The notes: generated from the letters alone by a model not told the origin. Shown: positions 47,907 to 56,378, numbered from the stretch's first letter. The stretch: 64,000 bases of DNA from Candidatus Geocrenenecus huangii (GCA_023268155.1 JALNKM010000001.1:248001-312000); one strand, 5' to 3'. Program-made: numbers and translations.

Positions 47907-48311
47907 ATGAACTATACCCACGTAATTCTAGGTTTGATAGCAGGCACGATCTACTCTATCCTCGGATATCTTAAGAATACTGTTGGAAGCTTTGAAATAG
48001 ATCCAAGAGAGATCGCTGAGAAGATACTTGATGAAAAAAATGAATATGAAAAAGTAGAGGAGACCGCATACTTAGTCAGCTTGATTATATGGAGTAAGAT
48101 CTACGGGGAGAAACTATATTTCAATTGGGGAGAATTCTTGAAGACGGTGATTCATGGATTAGCTATAGGCATCTTGATGGGCTTCCTAAACTTACCGTTG
48201 GATTCTGCTGTTTCACTCATATCTCAGCTAGGGCTTATCACAACTACGAGGAAAGCTGTAACAATAGTGAATAATACTACTAAAAAGATGGTCAAATTCT
48301 CAAAAAGATAA
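47907..48311 (+). CDS. Small protein with two membrane helices at provirus left edge
   Basis: A protein of about 134 residues with an N-terminal hydrophobic helix (HVILGLIAGTIYSILGYL) and a second near residues 80-95 (HGLAIGILMGFL), and a Lys-rich tail. It has no recognised family. Its place just before the capsid protease could suit a holin or a virion membrane-interacting protein. Equally it could be a host gene. ATG 47907 follows a GTG at 47904. Confidence 0.55.
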   Translation: MNYTHVILGLIAGTIYSILGYLKNTVGSFEIDPREIAEKILDEKNEYEKVEETAYLVSLIIWSKIYGEKLYFNWGEFLKTVIHGLAIGILMGFLNLPLDSAVSLISQLGLITTTRKAVTIVNNTTKKMVKFSKR

Positions 48312-48337
48312 TCTTAGCCTACTATGGGTTCTCAGAA

Positions 48338-49522
48338 ATGTCTGAAAAAGCATTCCAAACGATATTGTTCCTAGAACCAGTGATGGTCAAAGAAGATATT
48401 GCAGAAGAAGAATTTATCGGATTCTTTGAAGGTATCGCGTCAACGGCGGACGTCGATCTTGAAGGTGATAAGATAATGCCAGAGGTGTTGATAGAGAATG
48501 CTCGGAATCTTAAGGGTAAACCTATACTGCTACTACATGGTAGAGAGAGCGGTATAGGCGGTAAGCCGGTCGGCAGAATAATTGATGCATGGATAGAGGA
48601 TAAAGCATTAAAGATTAAAGCGGGGATATACCGTGCATTTAGCGAAATCTGGGATTATGTAAAGAAGGGAGTATTGAAAGCATTAAGCATAGGAGGGGTT
48701 GTGAAGAAGCTCAAGCGTGTTGGAGATATAAACATTATCGAGGAAGCAGAGATACGTGAGGTAAGCCTTACACCTAGAGGAGTAAATCCTTCAGCTAAAA
48801 TAATAAGGATACTTGGTAAATCCTACAGTATCTCAAATGGTTTTCTCAGAGAAATAACTAGTACAGATCCTGAAGAATACATGAATGAACCTTTACGGCT
48901 TGAGAAAGTAGACTACGACTTAAAAATTGTTGAGAGGGGGGAATGGGATGGTAGAGAAGCAGCTAAAAGAATACTCGATTGGGCTGAGAGAGAAGATGGG
49001 ACGATTGATAGAGAGAAAGCTTCTAAGCTATTTCTGGTAGTCGAAGGCGACGGAAAGAATAGAAGTGATTACTCATGGCCGGTAGGCGACATCGTTGATG
49101 GGAAACCCGTGTTAGTTACGAGTGGCATAATGACGGCGGTCAAGTATGCCAGTGGAGCGAGGGGGGTTAGCCCTCCAGCTGAAGTTAAGGAAGCATTAGA
49201 GAAACTTGTTAACCGTATGATTGAAGAAGGTTTTCTAACTGAAAACTATATCGTCCCATGGAAGAGGTCTGAGAAATCTCTAGGAGCATGCTATCTCGGA
49301 ACAGTTGATGTAAGAGTAATTGAAGACATACACAATAGATTGGAGAAGTTGGAGAAACATGTAATGTATAAGAGTATTCAGACCGACTCTGAGAATACTG
49401 AGAAAGGGCTCATTGTAAAAGATGAACTGGTCTCTAAGAATAATAGTAGAGACCATAGATTGGATAAGTCATCTATGCTGGTTAAACTCTACAGGGAGAT
49501 TTACGATGAATTCTCAGACTAA
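48338..49522 (+). CDS. HK97-type prohead protease (S78) with C-terminal extension
   Basis: Cleaves the capsid scaffold during head maturation. The protease part shows FEGIASTADVDLEGDKIMPEVL, the catalytic His in LLLHGR (H67), the catalytic Ser in ALSIGG (S117) and the following EVSLTPRGVNPSA. The C-terminal part (about 190-300) has WDGREAAKRILDWA, KLFLVVEGDG and SGARGVSPPAEVKEAL, which resembles a domain often seen in phage scaffold or protease proteins. Length 394 is longer than the usual 200-residue protease, so the extra part may be the scaffold. A major capsid gene follows after 26 bases. Confidence 0.85.
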   Translation: MSEKAFQTILFLEPVMVKEDIAEEEFIGFFEGIASTADVDLEGDKIMPEVLIENARNLKGKPILLLHGRESGIGGKPVGRIIDAWIEDKALKIKAGIYRAFSEIWDYVKKGVLKALSIGGVVKKLKRVGDINIIEEAEIREVSLTPRGVNPSAKIIRILGKSYSISNGFLREITSTDPEEYMNEPLRLEKVDYDLKIVERGEWDGREAAKRILDWAEREDGTIDREKASKLFLVVEGDGKNRSDYSWPVGDIVDGKPVLVTSGIMTAVKYASGARGVSPPAEVKEALEKLVNRMIEEGFLTENYIVPWKRSEKSLGACYLGTVDVRVIEDIHNRLEKLEKHVMYKSIQTDSENTEKGLIVKDELVSKNNSRDHRLDKSSMLVKLYREIYDEFSD

Positions 49523-49548
49523 ATAATCTTCTGTAGGGTATAGCATAC

Positions 49549-50502
49549 ATGAATAAGTTAGATATCGGTAAAAGCTTTGAAGCATACCTAGAATTCTATA
49601 AAGCTTTGACAAGCGGAGATACAGGTTTTCCGGAAATCCCGGAGGTAGTTGCAAGAGATATCATAGAATATGTATGGAAGAAGACATACGTTAGACAGCT
49701 ATTCCCCTGGATAACGATGGATTCAGATATAGTAAAATGGTATGTCGAGTCAGGAACGGTGGAGGTGTACTCTCCATCTTCAGAAGGAGCGGAGATCGAG
49801 GAGAGCAAGATATTGTTCGGTACACCTGTGGAGCTCATAGCTAAAGAGATACGTGCATGGACATCGATTACGGACGTAGCGTCAGAGGAAGCCAAGATAG
49901 ATGTAATCGCTAGAAGTGTACTTCATCTAGGTAAGAAATTCGCAGAATGTGAAGAAAGAAATGCCTTAACAGGCGACGGGTCAGGGTCTGACGCCTATAA
50001 TCTATTCACGGGTTTATCGAGGCTAACAGCTTCAGATGAAGCTAAGATAGTAGACTTAGAGAAAAACGCTCTAACATTAAATGATATCAGTAATGCTTTA
50101 TCATACTTTGAAGAACAAGGATATGCTGATAATTTAGTCTGTTTCCTGAATCCGTTTGCAGCCTCCTATCTTAGAAAAGACCTCTCAGATAAAGGCTTAG
50201 ATACTCTCTCATCTCAAGTTATCTCGTCTGGAGAATTACCAACGATATACGGTGTGAAGATTATTGAGACAAGCTATCTGTCTCGGAGAAATTACTCAGC
50301 AGCTGACCAGACCCTAGTTAGCGATGTGATAATATGTAATCCAAGCCTAGCAGCTGTTGGTGGAGATAGAAGAAGGATTCTTATCGAGAGAGATAGAGAT
50401 GTGAAGAAAGGATTAACAATAATCGTGGCCTCCGAGAGGTTTGCGTGGAGAATACTTAGACCAGACGCAGTCTACATAATCAAGAATACCCTAAGCCAGT
50501 AG
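49549..50502 (+). CDS. HK97-fold major capsid protein
   Basis: A 317-residue protein with the order of the HK97 fold: an N-terminal arm, the E-loop region around ESGTVEVYSPSSEGAEIEESKI, the spine-helix region around ITDVASEEAKIDVIARSVLHLGKKFAECEE (in part: ASEEAKIDVIARSV), and the A-domain strand region SGELPTIYGVKIIETSYL. These shapes are typical, although sequence identity in this family is low. It follows the protease as in most tailed viruses and forms the shell of the head. No cleavable long N-terminal scaffold is obvious; the protease extension may replace it. Confidence 0.82.
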   Translation: MNKLDIGKSFEAYLEFYKALTSGDTGFPEIPEVVARDIIEYVWKKTYVRQLFPWITMDSDIVKWYVESGTVEVYSPSSEGAEIEESKILFGTPVELIAKEIRAWTSITDVASEEAKIDVIARSVLHLGKKFAECEERNALTGDGSGSDAYNLFTGLSRLTASDEAKIVDLEKNALTLNDISNALSYFEEQGYADNLVCFLNPFAASYLRKDLSDKGLDTLSSQVISSGELPTIYGVKIIETSYLSRRNYSAADQTLVSDVIICNPSLAAVGGDRRRILIERDRDVKKGLTIIVASERFAWRILRPDAVYIIKNTLSQ

Positions 50503-50530
50503 AACCTCGACTATCCGATTCTCACACCAA

Positions 50531-50541
50531 TATTTTTTTAT
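50531..50541 (+). promoter_or_regulatory. T-rich element between capsid and ABC/GNAT genes
   Basis: TATTTTTTTAT lies 28 bases after the capsid stop and about 22 bases before the GTG of the ABC/GNAT gene. A run of seven T could terminate the capsid transcript, since archaeal terminators are oligo-T. The same element is a fair TATA box placed for a leaderless transcript starting at about 50560. The next gene has no Shine-Dalgarno, in agreement with the latter. Confidence 0.45.
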
Positions 50542-50557
50542 TACACATATCTTTGGC

Positions 50558-52021
50558 GTGAAGCTCAAGATCAAGTATAGGCCCAGCTATAGATTCCAGA
50601 AACTTTTCCGAGTAGATAAAGAGTTTAGAGTTATTGCTCCTGTAACTAGAAGGACGGTGGAAGTTGCTAGAGCATTCGGTTTAGGGATAGATGAGGAGAA
50701 AGCATTCACGTTGTTCAGAGAATTTGAGGTAGACATCAACCCCGGCGACATCGTATATGTTACGGGGGAGAGCGGGGGAGGGAAAACAACTCTCCTATTA
50801 ATGCTTGCTGAGGAAATGAGTAAACATAAAGAATTTATGCCGATCGTAACCGAGAGAAACATCGCCATAAGAAGAAACGAGTTGGTGATACATGGTGTTG
50901 GTGAATCATTTCAGCAGGCTCTAGAGATACTTAACTATACTGGTCTCAGCGACGCCTACATTTACTTGAGAAGATATGAAGAGCTAAGTGATGGGCAAAA
51001 ATATAGGTATAAGCTTGCTAAAGCCTTAGATAAGAATGCCAAGACCTTAGTGTTTGATGAATTCTGCGCAACCCTTGATAGAGAGACGGCGAAGGTTGTA
51101 GCTTACCTAATCCAGAAGATATGCCGTAAGATGGGGATAACTCTAGTTGTGGCCACTACCCATGAAGATTTGATCTATGATGCGAACCCAAACATCTTGA
51201 TAAGAAAAGGTTTAGGCCCAGAAGTCGAGATAGAATACTTCAAGCCTGAACCTAGAGAATGTAGTTTAATGAAAAACATTGTTATTGAGCAAGGTGATAT
51301 GAGAGATCTCAAAAGCTTAGAATTTTGGCATTATAAAGGTGGGTTTAGAGGATGGGGGTCGAAGATCTACCGTGCAAAGCTAGGAGGGAAAGTAGTCGGC
51401 GTAATTCTATACACATACCCGCATGCATACTTGAAGGCGAGATATGAGGCCTTTACACATCTAAGAGAATTAAGTAGAAAATCTAGAAAAAGTTATCTAG
51501 ACTATGTTAATAGATGTTTTAGGAGGCTTGCGAGAATAATAGTTCACCCTAAGTATAGAGGTATAGGGCTTTCGGTCAAGCTAATTAGAGAGACTATGCC
51601 TTTGCTAGGTGTCCCGTATATTGAGTGCCTTGCAGCAATGGCCAGGTACCACCCATTCCTCGAGAAAGCCGGGATGATGAGAATAGATACTAGGCCTTCG
51701 GAAATGATCGAGTACATCTATAGGAGACTGGAGGAGATGGGATTCAGACTGGATATGATACAATCGAAAAAACACAACTTGGAGGTATTGAAGACATTAG
51801 ATAAGCCTGTCTTGAAGAGGTTGAAGAAGATCATGTTGAAGACGTATAATCCGAAGTTTAAGAGAGATGCCAAGCTACTAAAGAAAGTAGTTTACGGAGA
51901 TATTGAGGCAATGGCTGAAGCCTTGAAGAAAACTCCTATCCCTACAGTATACTATGTCTGGAAGAACCCAGTATACAAAGAGTACCCCGACCCACAGAAT
52001 CTGAATTCTCAGAAAAATTAG
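50558..52021 (+). CDS. ABC-type ATPase fused to a GNAT acetyltransferase domain (COG2401-like)
   Basis: A 487-residue two-domain protein. The N-terminal ABC ATPase has Walker A GESGGGKTT (residues 70-78), signature LSDGQ (142-146), Walker B TLVFDEF (162-168) and switch His TTHED. The second half (about 240-400) has the GNAT fold, with the acetyl-CoA loop HPKYRGIGLSVKLIRE. Helices follow to the end. No membrane helix is present, so it is not a transporter. The COG2401-type combination is known in archaea and viruses without a clear role. It sits between capsid and connector genes and may have its own promoter. Confidence 0.85.
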   Translation: MKLKIKYRPSYRFQKLFRVDKEFRVIAPVTRRTVEVARAFGLGIDEEKAFTLFREFEVDINPGDIVYVTGESGGGKTTLLLMLAEEMSKHKEFMPIVTERNIAIRRNELVIHGVGESFQQALEILNYTGLSDAYIYLRRYEELSDGQKYRYKLAKALDKNAKTLVFDEFCATLDRETAKVVAYLIQKICRKMGITLVVATTHEDLIYDANPNILIRKGLGPEVEIEYFKPEPRECSLMKNIVIEQGDMRDLKSLEFWHYKGGFRGWGSKIYRAKLGGKVVGVILYTYPHAYLKARYEAFTHLRELSRKSRKSYLDYVNRCFRRLARIIVHPKYRGIGLSVKLIRETMPLLGVPYIECLAAMARYHPFLEKAGMMRIDTRPSEMIEYIYRRLEEMGFRLDMIQSKKHNLEVLKTLDKPVLKRLKKIMLKTYNPKFKRDAKLLKKVVYGDIEAMAEALKKTPIPTVYYVWKNPVYKEYPDPQNLNSQKN

Positions 52022-52045
52022 ATATCCAAGCAACATCATTTCCTG

Positions 52046-52888
52046 ATGAGTTACTGTAGTGTAGGGGATCTTAGAAGGTTTCTACAATTTACTCCGATAA
52101 GAGTCACAGACGAGAAGATCGGAGTAGGCGACGGGGTGACGAAAGAATTTCATACATTGTTTAAACCGATAGTAGACCCAGATTACGATGGAGTAGTAAT
52201 AGATGATGTAGAAGTTAAAGTCGGTGGACTGCCCGTTCAAGTATCTAGCGTAGATTGTGATGAGGGATGTATAAGTTTGCTTGAGTCTCCACCTCCAGGC
52301 CTAGATGTTACAGCATCTTATTCATGGCATCCAGTAAGTGACCATGAACTTAAAGTAGCCATAGATGCAGCAGAAGGAGAAATAGACTCAGAATGTGGAA
52401 GAAGCTTTAAAGAATCACTACATGAAGAACGAGTATACCTGTCTCACGGGAACACTATATCTCTCCTCAATACTCCAGTCATCAGGATCGAGTCAATAAT
52501 CGTTGAATCGCATAATGGTGAAGTATTGGAAGAGCTCAAACCAAGCATGTATGAATGTTACCCTGAGCTTGGAGTAATCAGGTTGAAAAAATATTGTGCA
52601 GGGGTGGTCCTTCCACCCTGGTATGTCCCTACTGCATTCTATGTAAGGGTGAGATATCTTTCAGGATACTCTGAGGTACCTGGAATAGTTAAGCAAGCTG
52701 CCTTACTATTATCATCCTATCATGTCCTCTCTAGGATAAGCATGCTGTACACTACTGAGCCAGAATACCAGGGAAGAATATCTATGGTGTTCAAGAAGCC
52801 TGGAGAAATATTCAGCAGATTAGAGTTTCTCAGGAAAGAAGTTGAACGAATCAAGAAGAATCTTCCTAGACAGGTTAAGGTGCTGTAG
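52046..52888 (+). CDS. Head-tail connector protein (gp6-like)
   Basis: A 280-residue protein beginning SYCSVGDLRRFLQ, where the C-terminal half has VAIDAAEGEIDSECGRSFKESLHEE, similar to adaptor proteins of the HK97 gp6/SPP1 gp15 type which start with a short helix-loop and have an alpha-helical bundle. The N-terminal third has an inserted domain (about 20-100) with GVGDGVTKEFHTLF, a beta-type segment. It joins the portal ring to the tail. Assignment rests on position after capsid and before tail completion, and on these motifs. Confidence 0.65.
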   Translation: MSYCSVGDLRRFLQFTPIRVTDEKIGVGDGVTKEFHTLFKPIVDPDYDGVVIDDVEVKVGGLPVQVSSVDCDEGCISLLESPPPGLDVTASYSWHPVSDHELKVAIDAAEGEIDSECGRSFKESLHEERVYLSHGNTISLLNTPVIRIESIIVESHNGEVLEELKPSMYECYPELGVIRLKKYCAGVVLPPWYVPTAFYVRVRYLSGYSEVPGIVKQAALLLSSYHVLSRISMLYTTEPEYQGRISMVFKKPGEIFSRLEFLRKEVERIKKNLPRQVKVL

Positions 52889-52889
52889 C

Positions 52890-53270
52890 ATGCCTATACC
52901 TGGAATTCTAGAGAAACTCGCAGAAGAGATTAAGCAGATCGTAGGCATACCCGTTAAGACTGCATGGATATCTAACAACGACTTAATCCCGCTAATCACG
53001 ATAATCCAGAATAATGGTTCATCAGAACCGATAGCATTAACAAATCTTCAGTATAGAGTCTATGAATTCCAGATTGACGTATGGGCAATATCCGCTAAAC
53101 AACGTGATGAGATAGTTGAGAAGATACTGGGAAGTCTTCTCAGCAGATCTTCTGAAAACTATCTAAGATATGGATGGTACCCAATACGTTTCTACAGGAT
53201 CATAGATATTGAGGAGGGGGGAATTCATCGGAAAAGCATGATACTCGTGTTAAAGGAGGTTTCAAGATAG
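52890..53270 (+). CDS. Tail completion/terminator-like protein
   Basis: About 126 residues: PIPGILEKLAEEIKQIVGIPVKTAWIS, NLQYRVYEFQIDVWAISAKQRDEIVEKILGSLL, GWYPIRFYRIIDIEEGG. The alpha-beta pattern and position suit tail terminators or completion proteins (gpU/gp17-like). I take ATG 52890, two bases after the connector stop, since the longer reading from 52842 lies in the upstream gene. The next gene's ATG directly follows the stop. Confidence 0.6.
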   Translation: MPIPGILEKLAEEIKQIVGIPVKTAWISNNDLIPLITIIQNNGSSEPIALTNLQYRVYEFQIDVWAISAKQRDEIVEKILGSLLSRSSENYLRYGWYPIRFYRIIDIEEGGIHRKSMILVLKEVSR

Positions 53271-54482
53271 ATGTGCATCTACAGAATTAAGTTTTCCTCA
53301 AGATACGTATGTGGGAAAAGGCTTCCTCTACAATGCTGTGAAAACGTCTGTCCCTTCGGCCCAAGCAAGTGGAGGATGCTGGTATCTAAAGATAGAGGGG
53401 ATACTTCAAGACATTACTGGGTCTGCAGGCTGTCTGGAGAAATCGAGAAAGTAGAAGATGCAGAATCAGCTATAGAGAGAGTTAGGAGGGGGGAGGGAGC
53501 CCATGTTTGCAGAGGCTTAAGATACAGGTTTTTAAGCAGTTACAAAAATCAGAAAGACGGCGGATTCGAAGAAGCCCTGAGATTAACACGATTCATAGAT
53601 ATACATTTAGAAGAAGAGAGAGGAAAAGGATGCGAGGTAGCAATAATAGATTCTGGAGCGTCAGAAGATACTCCGAGCAAAGCTAAGATATCAATATACG
53701 AGGCATCGATAATAGATGGTGAAGGCCATGGAAGATACATACACTCGATAATCCATAAGCTTATCCCCGAAGCAAACATCCACGTTATACAGGTTTTCGA
53801 AGAAGAAGGGGCTATCCCAGACTACGTAGTAATAACGGCTTTGAAAAACTGTATAGAATTGAGAGTTCACGCTGTCAATCTAAGTATCCAGAGCGAGACA
53901 TGGAGTGATGGATGTGATCCCCTAAGCTTATACGTAAACTATCTTTCACAAGAGAAGAAGATAGCAGTGGTGGTGGCGGCGGGAAATGGTGGACCTAGAA
54001 TGATGTCTGTAGGTTCACCCGGAGCGGCCAGACATGCTATAACTGTAGGCGCAACCGATACTAAAGGCAAGTTGTGGAAATACTCAAGCCGTGGCCCCAC
54101 ACTCGATGGAAGATTTAAGCCAGACTTAGTTGCTCCAGGTTTATTCATCTTGAACGATGTATCTTTGAAGGGCACAAGTTTTGCAGCTCCATGGGTTACA
54201 GCTACCGCATCTATAATAAACAGAGACTTGAACTCTGCAATAGCTACTAGACGTATTCTACATCTTTCTTCTAGACCTCTCCCGTTAGACTATCAAGCAG
54301 ATAGAATACTCCTCTTCAAAGAGAAGAAACCCAAGAATGTTAGGAAGCTATCTATGGTATTCTCTGAACAACTTCCCCTGATTCTAGATCCTAGAAACTT
54401 ATTTGGAGCAGGTCTGCTAGACGTTAAGTCAGCTATCGATATGAAGAATGAACTCTTCTCAGAGATTAAAAGTATTTCATAG
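53271..54482 (+). CDS. Subtilisin-like serine protease (S8) in the virion module
   Basis: A 403-residue protein. The S8 triad is complete: Asp127 in CEVAIIDSGA, His153 in GHGRYIHSI, Ser303 in GTSFAAP, and Asn239 in VAAGNGGP forms the oxyanion hole. The N-terminal 90 residues hold Cys at 2, 14, 22, 23, 27, 52 and 80 and may be a zinc-bound or disulfide domain. No signal peptide is seen, unlike secreted archaeal subtilases. It starts directly after the tail completion stop and precedes tail tube, so it is expressed with structural genes. It could process tail proteins or break the host S-layer in the virion; neither is shown. Confidence 0.9.
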   Translation: MCIYRIKFSSRYVCGKRLPLQCCENVCPFGPSKWRMLVSKDRGDTSRHYWVCRLSGEIEKVEDAESAIERVRRGEGAHVCRGLRYRFLSSYKNQKDGGFEEALRLTRFIDIHLEEERGKGCEVAIIDSGASEDTPSKAKISIYEASIIDGEGHGRYIHSIIHKLIPEANIHVIQVFEEEGAIPDYVVITALKNCIELRVHAVNLSIQSETWSDGCDPLSLYVNYLSQEKKIAVVVAAGNGGPRMMSVGSPGAARHAITVGATDTKGKLWKYSSRGPTLDGRFKPDLVAPGLFILNDVSLKGTSFAAPWVTATASIINRDLNSAIATRRILHLSSRPLPLDYQADRILLFKEKKPKNVRKLSMVFSEQLPLILDPRNLFGAGLLDVKSAIDMKNELFSEIKSIS

Positions 54483-54494
54483 AATGTTTAAACC

Positions 54495-55391
54495 ATGCTG
54501 TCGGGATACATGATCAGGAAGCTGTATTACGGTGAGGAAGAAGAGTATGGTGAGCCAGCATCTATGCTAGATGTTCTAGGGATAGCTAGGAGATGGAATT
54601 CTGGAGGAGAGCTAGTATATCAGGATGTCAGGGTGGGCGAAAGAGAAAACTATGATAGAATACCCATAGGGTTGAACTTCTCTCCAACTATAGAGTTCCT
54701 ACCCATCTCTGGAAAATTCTTAAAATACGTTTTTGGAAAAGTAGTTAGTAGTGGTTCAAGCTCCCCATACACTCATCTTATTGAGTTTGGGAACAGCTTA
54801 AAGTCTATCACGGTGGAGGCTGCCAGGATCGGTGAGACGTCGATCGCTGAAAGAGCTACTGGGGTTTTAGTCGACTCAGCCGACATCTCTATAGAATCTG
54901 ATGGACTCGTTACAGTCTCTCTAGAGTGTAGAGCTAAGTCAGTATCTATAGTCTCCCCATACACCGACCCAGCCATAAGCTTACCGAACAAGAAGCCTTA
55001 TAGATTCAACGATATGAAATTGTATATTGAGGGGGTAGAATATGCATCTATAGTTAGTGCGAGCCTATCCATAAGCAACAATCTAGAAGAGATGCCTAGG
55101 GTCGGGGACCACGTATCAGGTTTCAAGTTGACGAAAGCTGAATGCGAAGGAGAATTAGACCTAATCTTCGAAGATGCTATATTGCTGGATAAGTTTCTAT
55201 CAAGAAGCATCGTTGATATCGAGTTGAGGTTGACCCGCTCCAGTGATGACTACATACACTTCAATCTCCAGGATTGCTTAATAGAGGCCGAGGCAGAAGT
55301 ACCCTTCGAGGCGGAGGTACTTATGCAGACTATTAGACTCTACCCTAAGAAGATAAACGTCGAGGTAAAAGACGACATCGAAGAATATTAG
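54495..55391 (+). CDS. Tail tube (major tail) protein
   Basis: A 298-residue protein of mostly beta pattern, starting MLSGYMIRKLYYGEEEEYGEP and continuing with RIPIGLNFSPTIEFLPISGKFLKYVFGK and EMPRVGDHVSGFKLTKAECEGELDLIFEDA (given in part). This pattern is found in archaeal/phage tail-tube proteins of Siphoviridae. Size is larger than the usual 150-200 and it may hold an extra domain. It lies between the protease and gp10-like genes, the usual place near tail assembly chaperones. Confidence 0.65.
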   Translation: MLSGYMIRKLYYGEEEEYGEPASMLDVLGIARRWNSGGELVYQDVRVGERENYDRIPIGLNFSPTIEFLPISGKFLKYVFGKVVSSGSSSPYTHLIEFGNSLKSITVEAARIGETSIAERATGVLVDSADISIESDGLVTVSLECRAKSVSIVSPYTDPAISLPNKKPYRFNDMKLYIEGVEYASIVSASLSISNNLEEMPRVGDHVSGFKLTKAECEGELDLIFEDAILLDKFLSRSIVDIELRLTRSSDDYIHFNLQDCLIEAEAEVPFEAEVLMQTIRLYPKKINVEVKDDIEEY

Positions 55392-55397
55392 GGATAG

Positions 55398-55763
55398 ATG
55401 ATGTTTGAGGTAATCTTGAAAGAAGAGGAGAACCTGAAAGATTCCTTGATGAAGATCTATGAGAAGATACGCAGGAAAACATCAGACACGCTCCTAGAAG
55501 CATCTATAGAAGCATACAATACTGCCAGGGAGACGGTGCATGTAAGGACTGGTAGACTTCGCAGCTCCATAAATCTAGAGAGACGTGGAGACTTCGAGTT
55601 TAGAATAGTTGCTGGATACCCATCTAGGGAGAAGGGTAAACCATATTATGCTCCTTTCGTCGAGTTCGGAACTAGGAGGATGCCTCCTAGACCATTCATG
55701 AAGCCTGCTGCAGAGAAAGCTATAGCTAGGGTAAAGTCCTCTTTCAATCTCTTAAGATCATGA
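55398..55763 (+). CDS. HK97 gp10-like tail component
   Basis: A 121-residue protein: an N-terminal helix (LMKIYEKIRRKTSDTLLEASIEAYNTA in part) then VHVRTGRLRSSI, YYAPFVEFGTRRMPPRPFMKPAAEKA, the signature of the HK97 gp10 family (GTRRMPPRPFM is its key part). It takes part in head-tail joining or tail tip assembly. It starts 6 bases after the tail tube stop, with an ATGATG start. Confidence 0.88.
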   Translation: MMFEVILKEEENLKDSLMKIYEKIRRKTSDTLLEASIEAYNTARETVHVRTGRLRSSINLERRGDFEFRIVAGYPSREKGKPYYAPFVEFGTRRMPPRPFMKPAAEKAIARVKSSFNLLRS

Positions 55764-55783
55764 TGTCTGAGGGTTGATAGAAT

Positions 55784-56215
55784 ATGAGCGTTGAGAAGCT
55801 TAGAGAATTCGCAGGTGAGGCTAGCCGGGAGAAGCTTTTCCAGAAAATCAAAGAAGTGGAGGTTGGGGGAAGAAGGTATACTATCCGTCGACCAACCCGT
55901 GGAGAGATGTACTGTACGGGTATAAGCCAGCTCTCTACTTTACTTTCTATTCTCGAACGCCAGATAATGAGTGAGGAAGACTTCGAGAAAAAGAAGAAGC
56001 TTATAGAAGAGAAAGAGAAGGTCCAGTACGAATTTGAGAAGAGGCTTCTCCATCTCTGCGTTAAAGGATTAAGTGAAGATGAAATGAATAAGCTAGAGTA
56101 CAGCGAATGGTATACCTTGTTCTCGGAGGTCAACGACTTCGTATTCATGGCCCCTTTTCAAGAATTATTAAGGCAGCGGAGATTGCGGGAAAACTTGATG
56201 CAGGATACTTCATAG
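55784..56215 (+). CDS. Tail assembly chaperone, zero-frame product (gpG-like)
   Basis: A 143-residue, mainly helical, charged protein, located between the gp10-like gene and the tape measure gene as in lambda-type tails. Such proteins bind the tape measure and help the tube assemble. Near its end is the codon pair CCT-TTT preceded by C, which forms the slippery heptamer at 56152-56158. Reading normally, it ends at TAG 56213-56215. On a -1 shift, a longer fusion of about 197 residues would be made with the downstream frame. No sequence family is evident beyond position and frameshift. Confidence 0.8.
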   Translation: MSVEKLREFAGEASREKLFQKIKEVEVGGRRYTIRRPTRGEMYCTGISQLSTLLSILERQIMSEEDFEKKKKLIEEKEKVQYEFEKRLLHLCVKGLSEDEMNKLEYSEWYTLFSEVNDFVFMAPFQELLRQRRLRENLMQDTS

Positions 56216-56376
56216 AACACATTATCGCTGAACACTATCACTGGACGCATCAAGATATAATGAATCTTACAGATGGAGAGATAACATACTATCTCGCTAC
56301 GTTGATTATACATGACCTCGAGTATGCTAAGAAAGCCTCTTCTAAGAAATTTAAAAAAGGTCGGGGGACTACATAG
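56107..56376 (+). CDS. Tail assembly chaperone, -1 frame extension (gpT-like)
   Basis: This frame overlaps the first chaperone gene by about 109 bases and lies at -1 to it. Its coding part is probably only that after the shift, from 56158 (SRIIKAAEIAGKLDAGYFIEH) to the stop at 56374-56376, 72 residues. The aromatic and His-rich centre (HYHWTHQD, LATLIIHDLE) resembles the C-terminal part of fused tail chaperones that recruits tail-tube protein. There is no good ribosome-binding site of its own. The tape measure gene starts two bases after its stop. Confidence 0.75.
   Translation: MVYLVLGGQRLRIHGPFSRIIKAAEIAGKLDAGYFIEHIIAEHYHWTHQDIMNLTDGEITYYLATLIIHDLEYAKKASSKKFKKGRGTT
56152..56158 (+). promoter_or_regulatory. 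-1 ribosomal frameshift site C CCU UUU
   Basis: The heptamer fits X XXY YYZ exactly in the zero frame, with codons CCT (Pro) and TTT (Phe) able to re-pair one base back as CCC and TTT. The -1 frame then stays open for 73 codons including the stop. Position is in the overlap of two chaperone frames before the tape measure gene, where tailed phages use this mechanism. A following structure was not established. Confidence 0.82.
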
Positions 56377-56378
56377 AG

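Noticed and set aside
56349-56360. A-rich run near the end of the second chaperone frame as frameshift site
   Set aside because: It lies near the stop with no overlapping frame to enter; the C CCT TTT site fits far better.
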